A stretch of DNA of 64,000 nucleotides from Ferdinandcohnia salidurans (GCF_042680725.1 NZ_JBHUEK010000007.1:248001-312000); one strand, 5' to 3'; numbered from the stretch's first letter, positions 9,212-18,568 are shown. Notes: generated by a model from the letters alone, not told the origin. Numbers and translations: made by a program.

Positions 9212-9228
9212 TTAGTACCTAGTCTTAA
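9212..9228 (+). promoter_or_regulatory. FapR operator
   Basis: TTAGTACCTAGTCTTAA is an imperfect 17-bp inverted repeat that agrees with the known B. subtilis FapR site. It overlaps the expected transcription start of fapR-plsX-fabD-fabG-acpP. FapR bound here would repress the operon until malonyl-CoA or malonyl-ACP releases it. Confidence 0.9.
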
Positions 9229-9251
9229 GAGTGCGGACGGTGTGTTTTTAA

Positions 9252-9830
9252 ATGAGAAAGAGTAAAAAAGAACGGCAAAAACAACTGCAGGAAACAATCC
9301 AGGTAAATCCATTTATAACTGATGAAGACTTAGCAGAAAAGTTCTTGGTAAGTGTTCAAACAATTCGATTGGACCGATTAGAACTATCAATTCCTGAACT
9401 GCGTGAGCGAATCAAGAATGTTGCTGAAAAAAAATTAGAAGATGAAGTTAAATCTTTACCAATTGACGAGGTTATTGGTGAGATTATTGATATTGAATTA
9501 GATGAGAATGCAATTTCTATCTTTGATGTAACACAGGAGCATGTATTTAAACGTAACCATATAGCTCGTGGACATCATCTCTTTGCCCAAGCAAATTCAC
9601 TAGCAGTTGCTGTCATTAATGATGAGCTAGCACTTACGGCAAAAGCGAATATTCGTTTTACGCGACAAGTAAAACTAGGCGAGCGTGTCGTCGCGAAAGC
9701 AAAAGTGAACGGTTCTGAGGAAAAAGGGAGAACTATCGTAGATGTAAATAGCTATGTCGGAAATGAACTGGTGTTTTCCGGTGAATTTACGATGTATCGT
9801 TCTAATAAACAAGTTAAAATTGATTCATAA
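9252..9830 (+). CDS. fapR: Transcriptional repressor of fatty acid synthesis FapR
   Basis: A 192-residue malonyl-CoA-responsive repressor of fab and phospholipid genes. The N-terminal DeoR-like helix-turn-helix covers about residues 1-60 (ITDEDLAEKFLVSVQTIRLDR), a linker helix about 60-75, and the hotdog-fold effector domain runs from about 75 to the end, including RGHHLFAQANSLAVAV (about 111-126). Sequence identity to B. subtilis FapR is very high by eye. ATG at 9252 has a weak ribosome site, and no better start exists. It autoregulates through the operator just upstream and leads the plsX-fabD-fabG-acpP operon. Confidence 0.97.
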   Translation: MRKSKKERQKQLQETIQVNPFITDEDLAEKFLVSVQTIRLDRLELSIPELRERIKNVAEKKLEDEVKSLPIDEVIGEIIDIELDENAISIFDVTQEHVFKRNHIARGHHLFAQANSLAVAVINDELALTAKANIRFTRQVKLGERVVAKAKVNGSEEKGRTIVDVNSYVGNELVFSGEFTMYRSNKQVKIDS

Positions 9831-9894
9831 TAGAGAACAAACTAGGTATTGAGCATCTGACTACCTAAAAGCAAACAAAAGGAATGATACAAAG

Positions 9895-10896
9895 ATGAAA
9901 CTTGCAATTGATGCAATGGGTGGAGATCATGCCCCGGAGGAAATTGTAAAGGGAACAATAACTGCATTAAAGCATTATAAAGACCTTGAAGTGACTCTAA
10001 TTGGTGATGAAGCTAAAATTCGCAAATACTTAACTGAAGATGAAAGAGTCACAATTATACATACAACAGAAGTAATTGAAGGTACGGATGAACCTGTAAG
10101 GGCTGTTAGAAGAAAAAAGAACGCATCGATGGTTTTAATGGCGAAAGAGGTTAGTGAGGGACGTGCAGATGCCTGTATTTCTGCAGGAAATACAGGGGCA
10201 TTAATGACTGCTGGACTCTTTATCGTTGGCCGAATTGAGGGAATTGATCGACCAGCTTTAGCACCGACTTTACCAACTCTAGATAAAAAGGGATTCCTCA
10301 TGCTTGATGTTGGTGCAAACGTTGATGCAAAGCCTGAGCATTTGCTTCAATATGCGATTATGGGCTCCATCTACTCGGAAAAGGTTCGTGGAGTTGCAAA
10401 TCCGAGAGTAGGCCTATTAAATGTTGGAACAGAAGATAAAAAGGGCAATGAACTAACGAAACATGCATTCGAAATGATGAAAGCAACAAATCTTAATTTC
10501 GTTGGAAACGTAGAGGCAAGAGACCTGCTTGATGGAGTTGCTGATGTTGTTGTTACAGACGGATTTACAGGCAACGTAGCTTTAAAGACAATTGAAGGTA
10601 CTGCACTTTCTATGTTTAAAATGTTGAAAACAGCTTTTACAAGCAATCTAAAAAGTAAAATAGCTGCTGCTCTATTAATGCCAGAATTAAAGGTATTAAA
10701 AAAGACATTAGATTACTCGGAATACGGAGGAGCAGGATTATTTGGATTAAAGGCTCCTGTTATAAAAGCCCATGGTTCTTCAGATGCAAATGGTTTATTT
10801 AGTGCCATCCGTCAAACCTATGAAATGGTAGAAAAAGATGTAGCTGGAACAATACGTAAAACATTAGAGGATATGAATCCTACAGTAGACGAATAG
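9895..10896 (+). CDS. plsX: Phosphate acyltransferase PlsX
   Basis: A 333-residue enzyme that reversibly converts acyl-ACP and phosphate to acyl-phosphate, the donor for PlsY in phosphatidic acid synthesis. The N-terminus KLAIDAMGGDHAPEEIVKG is the classical signature, and the acyl-ACP/active-site segment with SAGNTGALM lies near residues 97-105. Membrane-associating residues lie in the C-terminal third. ATG at 9895 has AAAGGAATG. It sits between fapR and fabD under the FapR operator, and complements FakA, which makes the same acyl-phosphate from exogenous fatty acids. Confidence 0.97.
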   Translation: MKLAIDAMGGDHAPEEIVKGTITALKHYKDLEVTLIGDEAKIRKYLTEDERVTIIHTTEVIEGTDEPVRAVRRKKNASMVLMAKEVSEGRADACISAGNTGALMTAGLFIVGRIEGIDRPALAPTLPTLDKKGFLMLDVGANVDAKPEHLLQYAIMGSIYSEKVRGVANPRVGLLNVGTEDKKGNELTKHAFEMMKATNLNFVGNVEARDLLDGVADVVVTDGFTGNVALKTIEGTALSMFKMLKTAFTSNLKSKIAAALLMPELKVLKKTLDYSEYGGAGLFGLKAPVIKAHGSSDANGLFSAIRQTYEMVEKDVAGTIRKTLEDMNPTVDE

Positions 10897-10908
10897 GGGG
10901 AATAGAGA

Positions 10909-11853
10909 ATGAGTAAGATTGCATTCGTTTTTCCAGGACAAGGTTCTCAGACCGTGGGGATGGGAAAGGAATTAGCAGATTCTTCAGAAACGGTTCAAGA
11001 TATTTTTACTAGAGCAGACCAAGCACTAGGAGAGGAACTGTCCTCACTTATCTTTAATGGACCACAGGAAAAATTAACACTGACTACTAATGCCCAACCA
11101 TCTCTTTTAACGACGAGTATAGCGATTCTTGAAAAATTCAAGCAAGCAGAAATAACACCTGAGTACGTAGCGGGACATAGTCTTGGCGAGTATACGGCAT
11201 TAGTAGCTGCTGGCGCGCTGAGCTTTGAAGATGCTGTGCGTACAGTACGCAAACGTGGCGAATTTATGGAGGAAGCTGTACCTGCAGGCCAAGGCACAAT
11301 GGCAGCGATCTTAGGGATGAGTAGTGAAGACTTACACGCTGTAACCGAAGAGATATCTGCTTTGGGTCATCCGGTACAGCTAGCGAATATTAATTGCCCT
11401 GGCCAAATTGTTATTTCAGGATCTGCTGAAGGGGTAAAGAGAGCTTGTGAATTAGCAAAGGAAAAAGGGGCAAAACGTGCGATTCCACTTGAAGTAAGTG
11501 GACCATTCCATTCATCTTTAATGGAGCCTGCCGCTGAAAAATTACGTTCCGTATTGGATCAAATTGAGATTATTGATGCATCTGTTCCAGTAGTGGCTAA
11601 TGTAAATGCGGAAGAAATGACTTCAGCTGAACAAATTAAAGAAAATCTAGTAAAACAATTGTATTCACCTGTTTTATGGGAAAATTCTGTTCAATATATG
11701 CTCGACCAAGGCGTAGATACTTTTATCGAAATTGGCCCTGGAAAAGTTCTTTCCGGTTTAATCAAGAAAGTAAATCGCAGAGTAACAACATATGCAATTA
11801 GTGATACAGAAACACTCGAAGCAACAATTCGTGCTCTAAAGGAGGGAAATTAG
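10909..11853 (+). CDS. fabD: Malonyl-CoA:ACP transacylase FabD
   Basis: A 314-residue enzyme that transfers malonyl from CoA to ACP for fatty acid elongation. It begins FVFPGQGSQTVGMGKEL (about residues 6-22), the standard N-terminus. The nucleophile elbow GHSLGEYTAL (Ser about residue 91) and the catalytic His in SGPFHSSLM (about residue 200) are present. ATG has a GGGGAATAG site and lies 12 bp after plsX; fabG begins 1 bp after its stop, indicating tight co-translation. Confidence 0.98.
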   Translation: MSKIAFVFPGQGSQTVGMGKELADSSETVQDIFTRADQALGEELSSLIFNGPQEKLTLTTNAQPSLLTTSIAILEKFKQAEITPEYVAGHSLGEYTALVAAGALSFEDAVRTVRKRGEFMEEAVPAGQGTMAAILGMSSEDLHAVTEEISALGHPVQLANINCPGQIVISGSAEGVKRACELAKEKGAKRAIPLEVSGPFHSSLMEPAAEKLRSVLDQIEIIDASVPVVANVNAEEMTSAEQIKENLVKQLYSPVLWENSVQYMLDQGVDTFIEIGPGKVLSGLIKKVNRRVTTYAISDTETLEATIRALKEGN

Positions 11854-11854
11854 G

Positions 11855-12595
11855 ATGTTAAATGGCAAAGTAGCATTAGTTACCGGTGCTTCACGTGGAA
11901 TTGGCCGAACAATTGCAATTGAGTTGGCAAAAGCAGGTGCAAAAGTTGCGGTAAACTATTCTGGTAGTGAACAAAAAGCAAACGAAGTTGTTGATGAGAT
12001 TAAAGCACTAGGTCAAGAAGCATTTGCGATTCAAGCGAATGTGTCAGATGCAGATTCGGTGACAAATATGGTCAAAGAAGTTATTTCCACTTTCGGCAGT
12101 CTTGATATTCTCGTTAATAATGCAGGAATCACTAGGGATAATTTATTGATGAGAATGAAAGAGGAAGAATGGGATGATGTTATTAATATTAACCTAAAAG
12201 GTGTATTTCTAAGCACGAAAGCAGTCACTAGACAAATGATGAAGCAACGTTCTGGAAAAATAATTAATATAGCTTCAATCGTAGGTGTTAGTGGAAATCC
12301 TGGACAAGCTAACTATGTTGCTGCAAAAGCTGGTGTAATTGGGTTAACTAAAACAGCGGCTAAGGAATTAGCTAGCCGTAATATTACGGTGAACGCTGTA
12401 GCGCCTGGATTTATTACGACTGATATGACAGATAAACTTCCTGAAGACGTTAAAAATGAAATGTTAAAACTAATTCCTCTTAATAGATTTGGTGAAACAA
12501 CCGATATCTCTGGAGTTGTTCTATTCCTTGCATCAGATAATAGCAATTATATGACAGGTCAAACCTTGCATATTGACGGCGGAATGGTAATGTAA
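11855..12595 (+). CDS. fabG: 3-oxoacyl-ACP reductase FabG
   Basis: A 246-residue short-chain dehydrogenase that reduces beta-ketoacyl-ACP with NADPH. Rossmann motif TGASRGIG (about residues 11-18), NNAGITRD (about 88-95), the catalytic triad Ser in NIASIVGVSG (about 138) and YVAAKAG (Tyr about 151, Lys about 155), and the C-terminal GGMVM are all present. ATG at 11855 overlaps the GGAGGGAAATTAGG site at the end of fabD. A 159-bp repeat element separates it from acpP. Confidence 0.98.
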   Translation: MLNGKVALVTGASRGIGRTIAIELAKAGAKVAVNYSGSEQKANEVVDEIKALGQEAFAIQANVSDADSVTNMVKEVISTFGSLDILVNNAGITRDNLLMRMKEEEWDDVININLKGVFLSTKAVTRQMMKQRSGKIINIASIVGVSGNPGQANYVAAKAGVIGLTKTAAKELASRNITVNAVAPGFITTDMTDKLPEDVKNEMLKLIPLNRFGETTDISGVVLFLASDNSNYMTGQTLHIDGGMVM

Positions 12596-12597
12596 AT

Positions 12598-12756
12598 AGA
12601 AAAGTGCAAGGCGCACGTTTATCGGCGACAAGCATAAGGCGAGCGCTGACAGAAGGTGTATTTTACCTTCAGAAGCGATTGGCTTATGACCTCGAGCCGA
12701 TGGCGCCTGGAACTGGACAATACGAAAAACTATTGTAAAGGCTCTTGCGCTTTTCT
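12598..12756 (+). repeat. 159-bp structured intergenic repeat element between fabG and acpP
   Basis: The element begins AGAAAAGTGCAAG and ends CTTGCGCTTTTCT, which are inverted repeats of each other with one G.U-compatible mismatch. Nested inside are further complementary segments: AGGCGC with GCGCCT, ATCGGC with GCCGAT, CATAAG (in GACAAGCATAAGGCG) with CTTATG (in GGCTTATGACCTCGAG), and a central GAAGGT/ACCTTC hairpin. The whole can fold as one long hairpin. Its phrases match, from memory, a dispersed non-coding repeat seen in many Bacillaceae intergenic regions; I cannot confirm copies elsewhere because only this window is available. It contains no ORF and follows the fabG stop by 2 bp. Confidence 0.75.
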
Positions 12757-12797
12757 AGTAAAACAAAATATAATACCTTGAGGGGAGGTGAATGGAA

Positions 12798-13031
12798 ATG
12801 GCAGATGTGTTTGAAAGAATTACAAAAATCGTGGTTGACCGCTTAGGTGTTGAGGAATCAGCAGTAACTTTAGAGGCTTCTTTTAAAGATGATCTTGGAG
12901 CGGATTCACTAGACGTAGTTGAACTAGTTATGGAACTTGAAGATGAGTTTGACATGGAAATTTCAGATGATGAGGCTGAAAAAATTGCTACAGTTGGTGA
13001 CGCTGTAAATTACATAAAAAGCCAGCTATAA
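12798..13031 (+). CDS. acpP: Acyl carrier protein
   Basis: A 77-residue acidic carrier for acyl chains in fatty acid synthesis. The phosphopantetheine attachment serine is in DDLGADSLDVVELVM (Ser about residue 37). Length and sequence match B. subtilis AcpA. Of two in-frame ATGs, the one at 12798 is chosen because GGAGGTG at 12784-12790 has a 7-base spacing to it, while the ATG at 12792 is only 1 base away; the family also begins MAD. It is the last gene of the FapR operon and is set apart from fabG by the repeat element. Confidence 0.97.
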   Translation: MADVFERITKIVVDRLGVEESAVTLEASFKDDLGADSLDVVELVMELEDEFDMEISDDEAEKIATVGDAVNYIKSQL

Positions 13032-13046
13032 TATTTCTTAGAATGT

Positions 13047-13073
13047 AAGTCCCGTTAATTAAACGGGGCTTTC
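13047..13073 (+). terminator. Probable terminator or attenuator after acpP
   Basis: A 10-bp hairpin AAGTCCCGTT / AACGGGGCTT with a 5-base loop is followed by TTCTCC. The U-tract is poor, so partial read-through into rnc is likely. Confidence 0.55.
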
Positions 13074-13091
13074 TCCTTGGAGGTTCATAAG

Positions 13092-13823
13092 GTGAAGCGG
13101 ATAAATAAAGACAAAGGTAATAAATTCGCTCTAAAATTCAAAGCTTTTCAGGAGCGACTTGGAATTCAGTTTCATGATGAAGGATTACTTATTCAAGCAT
13201 TTACACATTCATCTTATGTGAATGAGCATCGAAAAAAGCCTCACGAAGACAATGAACGGCTTGAATTTTTAGGTGATGCTGTTTTAGAACTAACCATTTC
13301 CAAATTCCTTTTTAAAAAGTTTCCAATCATGAGTGAAGGTGAGTTAACAAAGATGCGAGCGGCAATTGTTTGTGAGCCATCATTAGTAACCTTTGCAAAT
13401 GAATTAAAATTTGGGGAACTTGTTTTACTAGGAAAAGGAGAAGAAATGACGGGTGGTAGAGAGCGACCAGCCTTACTTGCTGATGTATTTGAGGCATTTA
13501 TTGGAGCACTTTATCTTGATCATGGATTAGAGGTTGTCAACCAGTTTTTAGATAAAACAGTCATACCTAAAATTAATGCGGGTGCTTTTTCTCATGTGAT
13601 GGATTTTAAGAGTCAGCTACAAGAGCTAGTCCAGCGGGATGGAACTGGTGCTATCGAATATAAGGTTCTCCAAGAAAAAGGGCCAGCCCATAGTCGCGAA
13701 TTCGTTTCACGCGTTTCTTTAAATGGCGAGGAACTTGGAATAGGCACAGGAAGATCGAAAAAAGAAGCTGAACAACATGCGGCAGAAATTGCCTTAATAA
13801 AGCTTAAGAACAAACAAAAATAA
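13092..13823 (+). CDS. rnc: Ribonuclease III
   Basis: A 243-residue double-strand-specific endoribonuclease that processes rRNA, scRNA and structured mRNA. The signature NERLEFLGDAVLEL (about residues 54-67) carries the catalytic acidic residues, and a second set is in LLADVFEAFIGALYLD (Asp/Glu about 130-141). The C-terminal dsRNA-binding domain covers about 170-240. GTG at 13092 is chosen because GGAGG at 13079-13083 is 8 bases upstream and would be within the coding region for a TTG at 13077. smc, ftsY and ffh follow, the conserved Bacillus order. Confidence 0.95.
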   Translation: MKRINKDKGNKFALKFKAFQERLGIQFHDEGLLIQAFTHSSYVNEHRKKPHEDNERLEFLGDAVLELTISKFLFKKFPIMSEGELTKMRAAIVCEPSLVTFANELKFGELVLLGKGEEMTGGRERPALLADVFEAFIGALYLDHGLEVVNQFLDKTVIPKINAGAFSHVMDFKSQLQELVQRDGTGAIEYKVLQEKGPAHSREFVSRVSLNGEELGIGTGRSKKEAEQHAAEIALIKLKNKQK

Positions 13824-13828
13824 GTAGC

Positions 13829-13859
13829 GTACCCCACGATATCGTGGGGTTATATTTTT
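13829..13859 (+). terminator. Intrinsic terminator after rnc
   Basis: A perfect palindrome ACCCCACGAT/ATCGTGGGGT starts 6 bp beyond the rnc stop and is followed by TATATTTTT. Confidence 0.85.
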
Positions 13860-13953
13860 GCCTATACAAGTATGGATAGAAAAAGTAATCCAATAAAATA
13901 CTTGTTTATGATAAAATATGTAGGACTTTAAATTGTAATTGAGGGGGAAGTTT

Positions 13954-16900
13954 ATGTTCCTCAAACGTTTAGATATAGTAGGATTTAAATCGTTTGCTGA
14001 AAGAATTGCAGTAGATTTTGTACCTGGGGTTACGGCGGTCGTTGGACCAAATGGTAGTGGTAAAAGTAACATTACTGATGGTATACGATGGGTTCTCGGA
14101 GAACAGTCAGCAAAATCATTGCGTGGGTCGAAAATGGAAGATATCATTTTCGCAGGAAGTGATAGTCGCAAAGCACTAAATGTGGCTGAAGTAACATTAA
14201 CGCTGGATAATGAAGATCAATTTTTACCTATCGATTATCATGAAGTGAGTATAACTCGTCGTGTATACCGGTCTGGTGAAAGTGAGTTTTTAATAAATAA
14301 ACAAGCATGTCGTTTAAAAGATATTGTTGATTTATTAATGGATTCTGGACTTGGCCGTGAAGCTTTTTCAATCATCAGTCAAGGAAAAGTAGAAGAAATT
14401 TTAAGCAGTAAAGCTGAAGAACGACGAAGCATTTTTGAAGAAGCGGCAGGAGTGTTAAAATACAAAACCCGTAAAAAGAAAGCAGAATATAAGCTTGCTG
14501 AAACACAGGAAAATTTAAATCGTGTTAACGACATCATTCATGAGCTTGAATCACAAATAGAGCCACTGCAAATCCAGTCTTCGGTTGCGAAAGATTATCT
14601 TGAAAAAAAGAAAGAGCTAGAAACAATTGAAGTTGGCTTAACTGTTTATGAAATTGAAGATCTTCATGAAAAATGGGTGAAGCTATCAAAGCTTGTCGAA
14701 GAGCATAAAACGCAAGAACTTTCTTTAAACACAAAACTCCAAGGCAAGGAAGCCAAAATTGAAGAACTACGAACTGGAATTGAAGCGGCTGATTCATCAA
14801 TTCATGAACTTCAACAACTCCTATTAAGGACAAGTGAAGAGCTTGAAAAATTAGAAGGTCGCAAAGAAGTTTTAAAAGAACGTAAAAAAAATGCATCGCA
14901 AAACAAAGGGCAGCTTGAAAATTCAATTCTTGAACTTTCCCAAAAGCTGGAGACGCTAAAAGAAAGTAAACAAACAGAGCAGCAAGAGCTTTCGAAGCTA
15001 GTTGAAGAAGTTAAAGTACTTGGACAGCAGTTAAAAGAAAAACAAACGTTACTTGCTTCGTATGACCAAAATATTGAAGAGAAAATTGAGAATTTGAAGA
15101 GCGATTATTTTGAGTTGCTTAATAAACAGGCTTCTTATCGAAATGAAATTGGCTATATTAAGGAGCAACTTTCGCAGCAGGAAGCGAAAGTAACCCGTTT
15201 AGATGAGTCAAATCAAAAATATTTAGTAGAGCGCAAAGAAATTCTTGATGAAAAAGTACGTCTACAAACAAAGCTCTCTGTAATCGAACAAGAGATTAAT
15301 CACCAAATTGTTTCTTTTAGAGACTTACAAGCAAAGCTTGAGAATGGAAAGAAAAACTATCAGAAGCAAGAAAGCATGCTTTATCAGGCCTATCAATACC
15401 TGCAACAAACGAAGTCTAGAAAAGAAATGCTTGAAGAAATGCAAGATGATTATTCTGGTTTCTTCCAAGGAGTAAAGGAAGTTTTAAAGGCAAGAAATGA
15501 TCAACTCGAAGGAATCGCAGGTGCGATTGCAGAATTAATTCAGGTTCCAAAAGAATACGAGACCGCTGTTGAAATTGCATTGGGTGCGGCGACACAGCAT
15601 ATTGTCGTGGACAATGAAAAAAATGCAAGATCTGCAATCCAGTATTTGAAGAAAAATTCGTATGGTCGAGCAACATTTTTACCGATGAATGTCATAAAAG
15701 AACGTTCGATACCTGCAACCCAACTTGTCGCAATTAAAGGACATCAAGCATTTATTGGAGTAGCTTCTGAATTAATTTCCTACGAAGGAAAATATCAATC
15801 TGTCATTTCCAACCTCTTAGGAACAATTATCATTACAAAAGATTTAAAAGGTGCGAATGAGCTTGCATCGCTTGTTGGACATAGGTATCGAATTGTCACC
15901 CTTGATGGTGATGTTGTAAATCCTGGTGGTTCGATGACTGGGGGAGCTGTCAAACAAAAGTCGAATTCTTTATTAAGTAGAGGCCGTGAACTTGAGGCAA
16001 TAACAACAAAATTAACGGATATGGAAGTTAAAACAACAGAACTCGAAAAAACGGTCAAAGATAAGAAAAAGCTAATTTCCGAGCAAGAAGAAATGCTTGA
16101 AAAGCTCCGTCAAACAGGAGAAACATTACGCTTAAAAGAGCAAACTATTAAAGGTGAATATCGAGAGGTTGCTTTGAAAGAGCAAAATGTGAATGAGCAT
16201 TTAGAGTTGTATGATGATGAGAAGCAACAATATCAACTAGATAAAGAAAAGATGACAACACGATTAGCAGAGCTTAAGGATAAATTAACTGCTCTTGATG
16301 AAGAGCTTCACTCTTTAGACGAGACGATTGCCCAATTGAATTCACAAAAGTCTGACCAGCAAACTTCACGTGAAACGGTACAAACAGAAATAACAGAGCA
16401 AAAGATTATTTTAGCGAGAAAAAAACAAGCACTTGAACATCAACAAGAAAAGGTGAATCGATTAGAGGAAGAGTTTGTTGACGTGCACGCTAAGCATACT
16501 GACTTAAAAGAGGATCTAGCGCTTCTAGATAATGAATTGACTTCTAGTAACTCAGGTGAATTAGAGCTTGAAGAAGCAGCAAAGAAAAAATTAAATGATA
16601 AGAACGAAGCAATCGAAATGATTAGCAACAAGAGAGACCATCGCCTCCAATTACAAATGACACTTGAAGATTTAGAGCGTGAATTAAAGGAATCAAGACG
16701 ACAGTATAAGCAGCTCGTAGACATACTTCAAGATGAAGAGGTAAAGGTGAATCGCTTAGATGTTGAACTTGAGAATGGTTTAACACATCTTCGTGAGGAA
16801 TATTTATTAACGTATGAGGCTGCTAAAGAACAATTTCCTCTTCAAATCGAAGTTTCCGAAGCAAGAAAGAAGGTAAAACTGATAAAGCTTGCTATTGAAG

Positions 16901-17523
16901 AGCTTGGTACTGTCAACCTTGGAGCAATCGACGAATATGAAAGGGTATCTGAACGCTTTACATTCTTGACAGAACAACAAAATGACCTGCAGGAAGCTAA
17001 GGATACGTTGTTCCAAGTGATTGATGAAATGGATGACGAAATGAAGAAGAGATTTGAAACTACTTTTACAAGTATTCGTTCCCATTTCGAAAAGGTTTTC
17101 CAGGCTTTATTCGGTGGTGGACGAGCAGACCTTCGTCTAACTGACCCAAATGATTTATTGAATACAGGGGTAGAAATTGTTGCTCAGCCTCCAGGGAAGA
17201 AACTCCAGAACTTAGGGCTTTTATCTGGTGGGGAAAGAGCATTAACTGCAATTGCATTGCTATTTTCAATCCTTAAAGTACGTCCCGTTCCATTCTGTGT
17301 ACTTGATGAGGTGGAGGCTGCACTTGATGAAGCAAATGTGTTCCGATTTGCGCAATATTTAAAGAAATTTAGCAATGAAACACAATTTATTGTTATTACT
17401 CATCGTAAAGGTACAATGGAAGAAGCTGATGTACTATATGGGATAACGATGCAGGAATCTGGGGTTTCTAAACTTGTTTCGGTTCGACTTGAAGAATCGA
17501 AGGAATTTGTATCGCAAACATAG
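13954..17523 (+). CDS. smc: Chromosome partition/condensation protein SMC
   Basis: A 1189-residue SMC ATPase that, with ScpA and ScpB, condenses and separates sister chromosomes. Walker A GPNGSGKSN lies at about residues 31-39. Two long coiled coils (about 170-500 and 660-1010) flank the hinge (about 510-640), which has the GGSMTGGA glycine motif near 655. The signature motif LLSGGERALTAIALLF lies near 1090 and Walker B FCVLDEVEAALDEANV near 1113. ATG at 13954 follows GAGGGGGA; an upstream in-frame TTG at 13939 lies inside that ribosome site and is rejected. The length matches the B. subtilis protein. Confidence 0.98.
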   Translation: MFLKRLDIVGFKSFAERIAVDFVPGVTAVVGPNGSGKSNITDGIRWVLGEQSAKSLRGSKMEDIIFAGSDSRKALNVAEVTLTLDNEDQFLPIDYHEVSITRRVYRSGESEFLINKQACRLKDIVDLLMDSGLGREAFSIISQGKVEEILSSKAEERRSIFEEAAGVLKYKTRKKKAEYKLAETQENLNRVNDIIHELESQIEPLQIQSSVAKDYLEKKKELETIEVGLTVYEIEDLHEKWVKLSKLVEEHKTQELSLNTKLQGKEAKIEELRTGIEAADSSIHELQQLLLRTSEELEKLEGRKEVLKERKKNASQNKGQLENSILELSQKLETLKESKQTEQQELSKLVEEVKVLGQQLKEKQTLLASYDQNIEEKIENLKSDYFELLNKQASYRNEIGYIKEQLSQQEAKVTRLDESNQKYLVERKEILDEKVRLQTKLSVIEQEINHQIVSFRDLQAKLENGKKNYQKQESMLYQAYQYLQQTKSRKEMLEEMQDDYSGFFQGVKEVLKARNDQLEGIAGAIAELIQVPKEYETAVEIALGAATQHIVVDNEKNARSAIQYLKKNSYGRATFLPMNVIKERSIPATQLVAIKGHQAFIGVASELISYEGKYQSVISNLLGTIIITKDLKGANELASLVGHRYRIVTLDGDVVNPGGSMTGGAVKQKSNSLLSRGRELEAITTKLTDMEVKTTELEKTVKDKKKLISEQEEMLEKLRQTGETLRLKEQTIKGEYREVALKEQNVNEHLELYDDEKQQYQLDKEKMTTRLAELKDKLTALDEELHSLDETIAQLNSQKSDQQTSRETVQTEITEQKIILARKKQALEHQQEKVNRLEEEFVDVHAKHTDLKEDLALLDNELTSSNSGELELEEAAKKKLNDKNEAIEMISNKRDHRLQLQMTLEDLERELKESRRQYKQLVDILQDEEVKVNRLDVELENGLTHLREEYLLTYEAAKEQFPLQIEVSEARKKVKLIKLAIEELGTVNLGAIDEYERVSERFTFLTEQQNDLQEAKDTLFQVIDEMDDEMKKRFETTFTSIRSHFEKVFQALFGGGRADLRLTDPNDLLNTGVEIVAQPPGKKLQNLGLLSGGERALTAIALLFSILKVRPVPFCVLDEVEAALDEANVFRFAQYLKKFSNETQFIVITHRKGTMEEADVLYGITMQESGVSKLVSVRLEESKEFVSQT

Positions 17524-17540
17524 ATCGAAAGGGGATTTAC

Positions 17541-18530
17541 ATGAGTTTCTTTAAAAAATTAAAAGACAAGATTTCAAATCAGGCTGACTCAGTAACCGAA
17601 AAATTTAAGGATGGATTATCAAAAACTCGAAATTCCTTTTCAGAGCGAGTTAATGATTTAGTTGCACGCTATCGAAAGGTTGATGAGGACTTTTTTGAAG
17701 AACTTGAAGAAATATTAATCGCAGCAGATGTTGGCGTATCTACTGTGATGGAACTTATTGATGAATTGAAGATGGAAGTCAAACGAAGAAACATTCAAGA
17801 CACAAAAGACGTCCAAAGTGTGATCTCGGAGAAACTTGTTGAGATTTACCAAGGAAACGAGGAACAATCACCCAAGCTAAATATTCAGGAGGAAGGCCTT
17901 ACTGTCATTTTAGTTGTGGGTGTTAATGGTGTGGGTAAAACCACATCTATTGGTAAAATTGCAAACCGTTTAAAAAATGAGGGGAAAACTGTTCTTTTAG
18001 CGGCGGGAGATACATTCCGTGCAGGTGCAATTCAGCAGCTTGAAGTTTGGGGAGACCGTGTCGGTGTAGATGTAATCAAACAATCAGAAGGTTCAGATCC
18101 AGCGGCAGTTATGTATGATGCTGTACAAGCGGCAAAATCCCGAAATGTTGATGTGTTAATATGTGATACAGCGGGACGACTTCAAAATAAGGTCAACCTG
18201 ATGAAAGAGCTTGAAAAAGTTAAACGAGTCATTGAACGTGAATTACCAGGTGCTCCGCATGAAGTCTTACTTGTTCTTGATGCGACAACAGGACAAAACG
18301 CATTAACCCAAGCTAAAACATTCTCAGCAGCTACAGATGTGACGGGAATTGTATTAACAAAATTAGATGGTACAGCTAAAGGCGGAATCGTCCTAGCAAT
18401 CCGTAATGAACTAAACATTCCTGTAAAATTGATCGGACTTGGGGAAAAAGTAGACGACCTTCAGGAATTTGATGCTAAAAACTATGTGTACGGTCTATTT
18501 GCAGACCTTGTCGAGAATGCAGAAGAATAA
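17541..18530 (+). CDS. ftsY: Signal recognition particle receptor FtsY
   Basis: A 329-residue SRP-type GTPase that docks ribosome-SRP complexes on the membrane. A short charged N-terminal A region (about 1-40) precedes the NG domain. GTPase motifs are GVNGVGKTT (about 127-135), GDTFRAGA (about 155), DTAGRLQ (about 208) and TKLDGTAKGG (about 272-281). It starts 17 bp after smc with an AAAGGGGA site and is closed by a terminator. Confidence 0.97.
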   Translation: MSFFKKLKDKISNQADSVTEKFKDGLSKTRNSFSERVNDLVARYRKVDEDFFEELEEILIAADVGVSTVMELIDELKMEVKRRNIQDTKDVQSVISEKLVEIYQGNEEQSPKLNIQEEGLTVILVVGVNGVGKTTSIGKIANRLKNEGKTVLLAAGDTFRAGAIQQLEVWGDRVGVDVIKQSEGSDPAAVMYDAVQAAKSRNVDVLICDTAGRLQNKVNLMKELEKVKRVIERELPGAPHEVLLVLDATTGQNALTQAKTFSAATDVTGIVLTKLDGTAKGGIVLAIRNELNIPVKLIGLGEKVDDLQEFDAKNYVYGLFADLVENAEE

Positions 18531-18539
18531 GTAAAGATA

Positions 18540-18568
18540 TAGAGCCTGATTATTTAGGCTCTTTTTTT
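18540..18568 (+). terminator. Intrinsic terminator after ftsY
   Basis: AGAGCCT / AGGCTCT hairpin with a 7-base loop followed by seven T residues. Confidence 0.88.
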
